Below are positions 5,996-8,190 of a stretch of 8,190 nucleotides of DNA, in pieces (the first letter of the stretch is position 1; each line of letters starts with the position of its first letter). The DNA is from Treponema sp. GTDB lineage: Bacteria > Spirochaetota > Spirochaetia > Treponematales > Treponemataceae. The notes beneath the pieces were generated by a model, which searched no databases, was not told where the DNA came from, and worked only from the letters and a program-made list of their open reading frames with translations. The stretch is from NCBI GenBank assembly GCA_016290335.1, contig JAEETM010000121.1:1-8190 (forward strand), given 5' to 3'. The translations under genes were made by a program, and so were the position numbers.

Positions 5996-7273
5996 ATGTT
6001 GGATTATAAGTTTATAAAAGACAATCTTGAAGCTGTAAAGCAGAACATCATCAACAGAAACATGAATGCTGATGCTGACAAAGTTGTAGAGCTTTACGAC
6101 AAGAGAACAGAGCTTGTAACAAAGCTTCAGGGATTACAGCAGAAAAGAAATGAAAACGCACAGGCAATGAAGCAGAAGCTCGATGCAGACAAACGTAACG
6201 AACTTATTGCTGCCGGAAAAGCTATAAAAGAAGAAATCTCCGAGGTTGAAAAAGAGACTAAGGATGTTGAAACCGCACTTGAAGAAGCTGCACGCCAGAT
6301 TCCAAATATGGTTCACCCGGATGCACCAATCGGTAAACTCGACACCGAAAACCTTGAAGTAAAAAAGGTTGGTACTCCACGCAAGTTTGATTTTGAACCT
6401 AAAGACCACGTTCAGCTTGGTGAATCTCTTGATATAATTGATTTTGACCGCGGAACAAAGGTTTCAGGACCTAAGTTCTATTACCTTAAAAACGAAGCTG
6501 TATTCCTTGAGCAGGCACTCATTATGTATGCCTTGAACACACTCCGCAAGCACAACTTCCAGATGTTCATTACACCAGATGTTGCAAAGGAAGAAGTTCT
6601 TAAGGGAATTGGTTTTAATCCACGTGGAAATGAATCTAACGTATATTCAATCGAAGAAGAAGGAACCTGTCTTGTTGCAACTGCAGAAATTACTTTGGGC
6701 GGTTACCATCAGGATGAAATCCTCGACAAGGCAAGTCTTCCACGTTTCTATGGCGGTCTTTCACACTGTTTCCGCCGCGAAGCCGGAGCTGCAGGACAGT
6801 TCTCAAAGGGCTTGTACCGCGTACACCAGTTTGACAAGGTTGAAATGTTTGCCTACTCTACTCCTGAACAGTCTGATGAAATACACGAAAAGCTCCGCCA
6901 GATAGAGGAAGAAATCTTTACAGGGCTTGGACTTCCATTCCACGTAGTAGATACCTGTACCGGTGACCTTGGTGCACCAGCTTACCGCAAGTGGGACCTT
7001 GAAGCCTGGATGCCTGGACGTAACGGTGGTGAATACGGTGAAGTAACTTCAACTTCAAACTGTACAGATTATCAGGCACGCCGCCTGAACATTAAGTACA
7101 AGGACGACGACGGCAAGAATAAATACGTTCACACACTCAACGGAACTGCAATTGCTGTAGGACGTGCAATGCTTGCCATCCTTGAAAACTATCAGAATGC
7201 TGATGGTTCTGTTACAATTCCAGAGGTACTTGTACCTTACTGTGGATTTGATAAAATCTTACCTAAGAAATAA
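5996..7273 (+). CDS. serS: Seryl-tRNA synthetase
   Basis: Cytoplasmic class II aminoacyl-tRNA synthetase that activates serine with ATP and charges tRNA-Ser (and tRNA-Sec where present). 425 residues, normal for bacterial SerRS. Residues 1-105 are the N-terminal helical arm that grips the long variable arm of tRNA-Ser, with a coiled coil about 28-100. The catalytic domain shows the serine-binding TAE at 229-231, motif 2 as FRREAG at 259-264 continuing to KGLYRVHQFDKVE, the DLEAWMP and TSTSNCTDYQARR segments, and motif 3 as GTAIAVGR (383-390, R390) followed by AMLAILENYQ. All residues expected for catalysis are in place. The form (LVATAEITLGGYH, TSTSNC) resembles the actinobacterial-type wording I remember more than E. 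coli's LIPTAEVPLTN, without implying transfer. No T-box leader is possible in the 24-base gap. Expected to be cotranscribed with its neighbours. Confidence 0.97.
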   Translation: MLDYKFIKDNLEAVKQNIINRNMNADADKVVELYDKRTELVTKLQGLQQKRNENAQAMKQKLDADKRNELIAAGKAIKEEISEVEKETKDVETALEEAARQIPNMVHPDAPIGKLDTENLEVKKVGTPRKFDFEPKDHVQLGESLDIIDFDRGTKVSGPKFYYLKNEAVFLEQALIMYALNTLRKHNFQMFITPDVAKEEVLKGIGFNPRGNESNVYSIEEEGTCLVATAEITLGGYHQDEILDKASLPRFYGGLSHCFRREAGAAGQFSKGLYRVHQFDKVEMFAYSTPEQSDEIHEKLRQIEEEIFTGLGLPFHVVDTCTGDLGAPAYRKWDLEAWMPGRNGGEYGEVTSTSNCTDYQARRLNIKYKDDDGKNKYVHTLNGTAIAVGRAMLAILENYQNADGSVTIPEVLVPYCGFDKILPKK

Positions 7274-7281
7274 TATACAAA

Positions 7282-8190
7282 ATGGAAGAGAAAGATTATT
7301 CAAGATTAACATTTTATGCTTTACTTTTTCTCGCTGTAATTGTAGTCGGGGCATTATGTAAGGTTCTTGCCTCTGTACTTGTTCCAGTTGTTCTTGCAAT
7401 ATTTCTGGCGCTTACCTTTTTGCCGGTAGTTCAGAAAATCAATAAGAAAACAAGAGCTCCCTGGGTTCTTATAATTATTCTTATTGATATTCTGCTTATT
7501 TTTGCAATTGCAGCACTCTCTTCCCTTTTGTTCAAAAGTCTTTCGACAATTACTTCTGAATACCCGAAATATGAAAGCCGTTTTATGTCCATTTACAGGC
7601 TGGTTGCTACAACATTCAGACTTGAGTTTGATGATGCAAAAAGCTTTGGCGAAAACATCTGGAACATACTTAAAGTTCGCGAGCTTGTTCAGCGGATAGC
7701 AATCTTCCTTTCAAACGGTGTTGTAAGCTTTTCAAAATCGCTTCTTGTTGTTTTTCTTCTGTTCACATTTCTGTTAATTGAAATGAGGCTTGGTGTAAAA
7801 AAAATCAACACGGCTTTTGCAGACAAGGCAAAGGGAAAAATATTCAGAATCTCGCAGCAGGTTATTACTGAAACAGTTCGATTCCTTTCCATAAAGTTTT
7901 TTATTTCTCTTGCAACAGGTGTGCTTGTAGGATTTGGTACCTTTATCATCAATATGGACTTCCCGATTGTGTGGGGCTTTATTGCTTTTATAATGAACTT
8001 TATTCCAACCTTTGGTTCAATTATTTCAACTGTAGTTACAACCTTATTTGCTTTACTGCAGTTCTATCCAAGCTGGGGAAAAGTAATTTATGTACTTCTT
8101 CTTATGCTTCTTGTAAACATGGCACTTGGAAATGTAATTGAACCCCGTATTGAAGGAAAACACCTTGGTCTTTCTCCCTTTGTAATTCTT
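7282..8190 (+). CDS. AI-2E family transporter, 5' part (3' end outside window)
   Basis: 303 residues are visible with no stop before the window edge. Polytopic inner-membrane protein of the AI-2E transporter family (PF01594; relatives include TqsA, PerM and YdiK). Members have been linked to autoinducer-2 export or ion efflux, so the substrate here is open. Hydrophobic segments lie at about 9-27, 29-50, 60-86, 148-168, 200-224, 228-262 and 266-285, with a soluble loop at 87-147, the usual layout. Family motifs are NFIPTFGSII (239-248) and EPRIEGKHLGLSP (287-299). Typical length is 330-380, so perhaps 40-70 residues are missing. The start ATG 7282 is eight bases after the serS stop; an in-frame TAA at 7264 and no other nearby start codon support it. 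No good Shine-Dalgarno is seen, so reinitiation after serS is likely. Confidence 0.92.
   Translation, partial: MEEKDYSRLTFYALLFLAVIVVGALCKVLASVLVPVVLAIFLALTFLPVVQKINKKTRAPWVLIIILIDILLIFAIAALSSLLFKSLSTITSEYPKYESRFMSIYRLVATTFRLEFDDAKSFGENIWNILKVRELVQRIAIFLSNGVVSFSKSLLVVFLLFTFLLIEMRLGVKKINTAFADKAKGKIFRISQQVITETVRFLSIKFFISLATGVLVGFGTFIINMDFPIVWGFIAFIMNFIPTFGSIISTVVTTLFALLQFYPSWGKVIYVLLLMLLVNMALGNVIEPRIEGKHLGLSPFVIL

Noticed and set aside
7484..7952. Small frames at 7484-7699 (+) and 7689-7952 (-)
   Set aside because: Both lie inside the continuous AI-2E transporter frame that runs from 7282 to the window end, which carries the family motifs.

Overview
The window looks like ordinary chromosome from a spirochaete, most likely a Treponema-like organism. 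This is an inference from several things: an AT-leaning composition, an SMC protein about 200 residues shorter than the usual bacterial size, and a lipoprotein with a relaxed lipobox (F-I-S-C) of the kind spirochaetes tolerate. No species is claimed. All genes lie on the + strand. No RNA gene, insertion sequence, CRISPR array or attachment site was seen.

Layout: bases 1-866 hold the 3' part of a DEAD-box RNA helicase gene whose start lies outside the window. The 118-base gap that follows (867-984) holds most of an 18-bp tandem duplication that straddles the helicase stop codon, and a near-consensus sigma-70 type promoter (TTGATA, 17-bp spacer, TATAAT). From there a tightly packed run of five genes extends to the window edge: smc (985-3927), a small single-span membrane protein (3933-4328), a large acidic lipoprotein with a TPR-like C-terminus (4325-5971), serS (5996-7273), and an AI-2E family transporter cut off by the window end (7282-8190). 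The gaps are 5, -4, 24 and 8 bases, with no visible terminator, so one transcript from the promoter at 906-934 is the simplest reading.

Functionally the run mixes chromosome organisation (SMC), translation (seryl-tRNA synthetase) and cell-envelope proteins. The two unnamed envelope genes share a 4-base ATGA overlap, which suggests coupled translation and perhaps a physical partnership. The most interesting points are an SMC whose middle lacks the recognisable features of a canonical hinge domain, and the lipoprotein with its very acidic spacer, a compact beta-type domain and a TPR-like tail. I found no convincing sign of a new defence, mobile or RNA-based system; the window reads mainly as a housekeeping operon with two poorly characterised envelope proteins.
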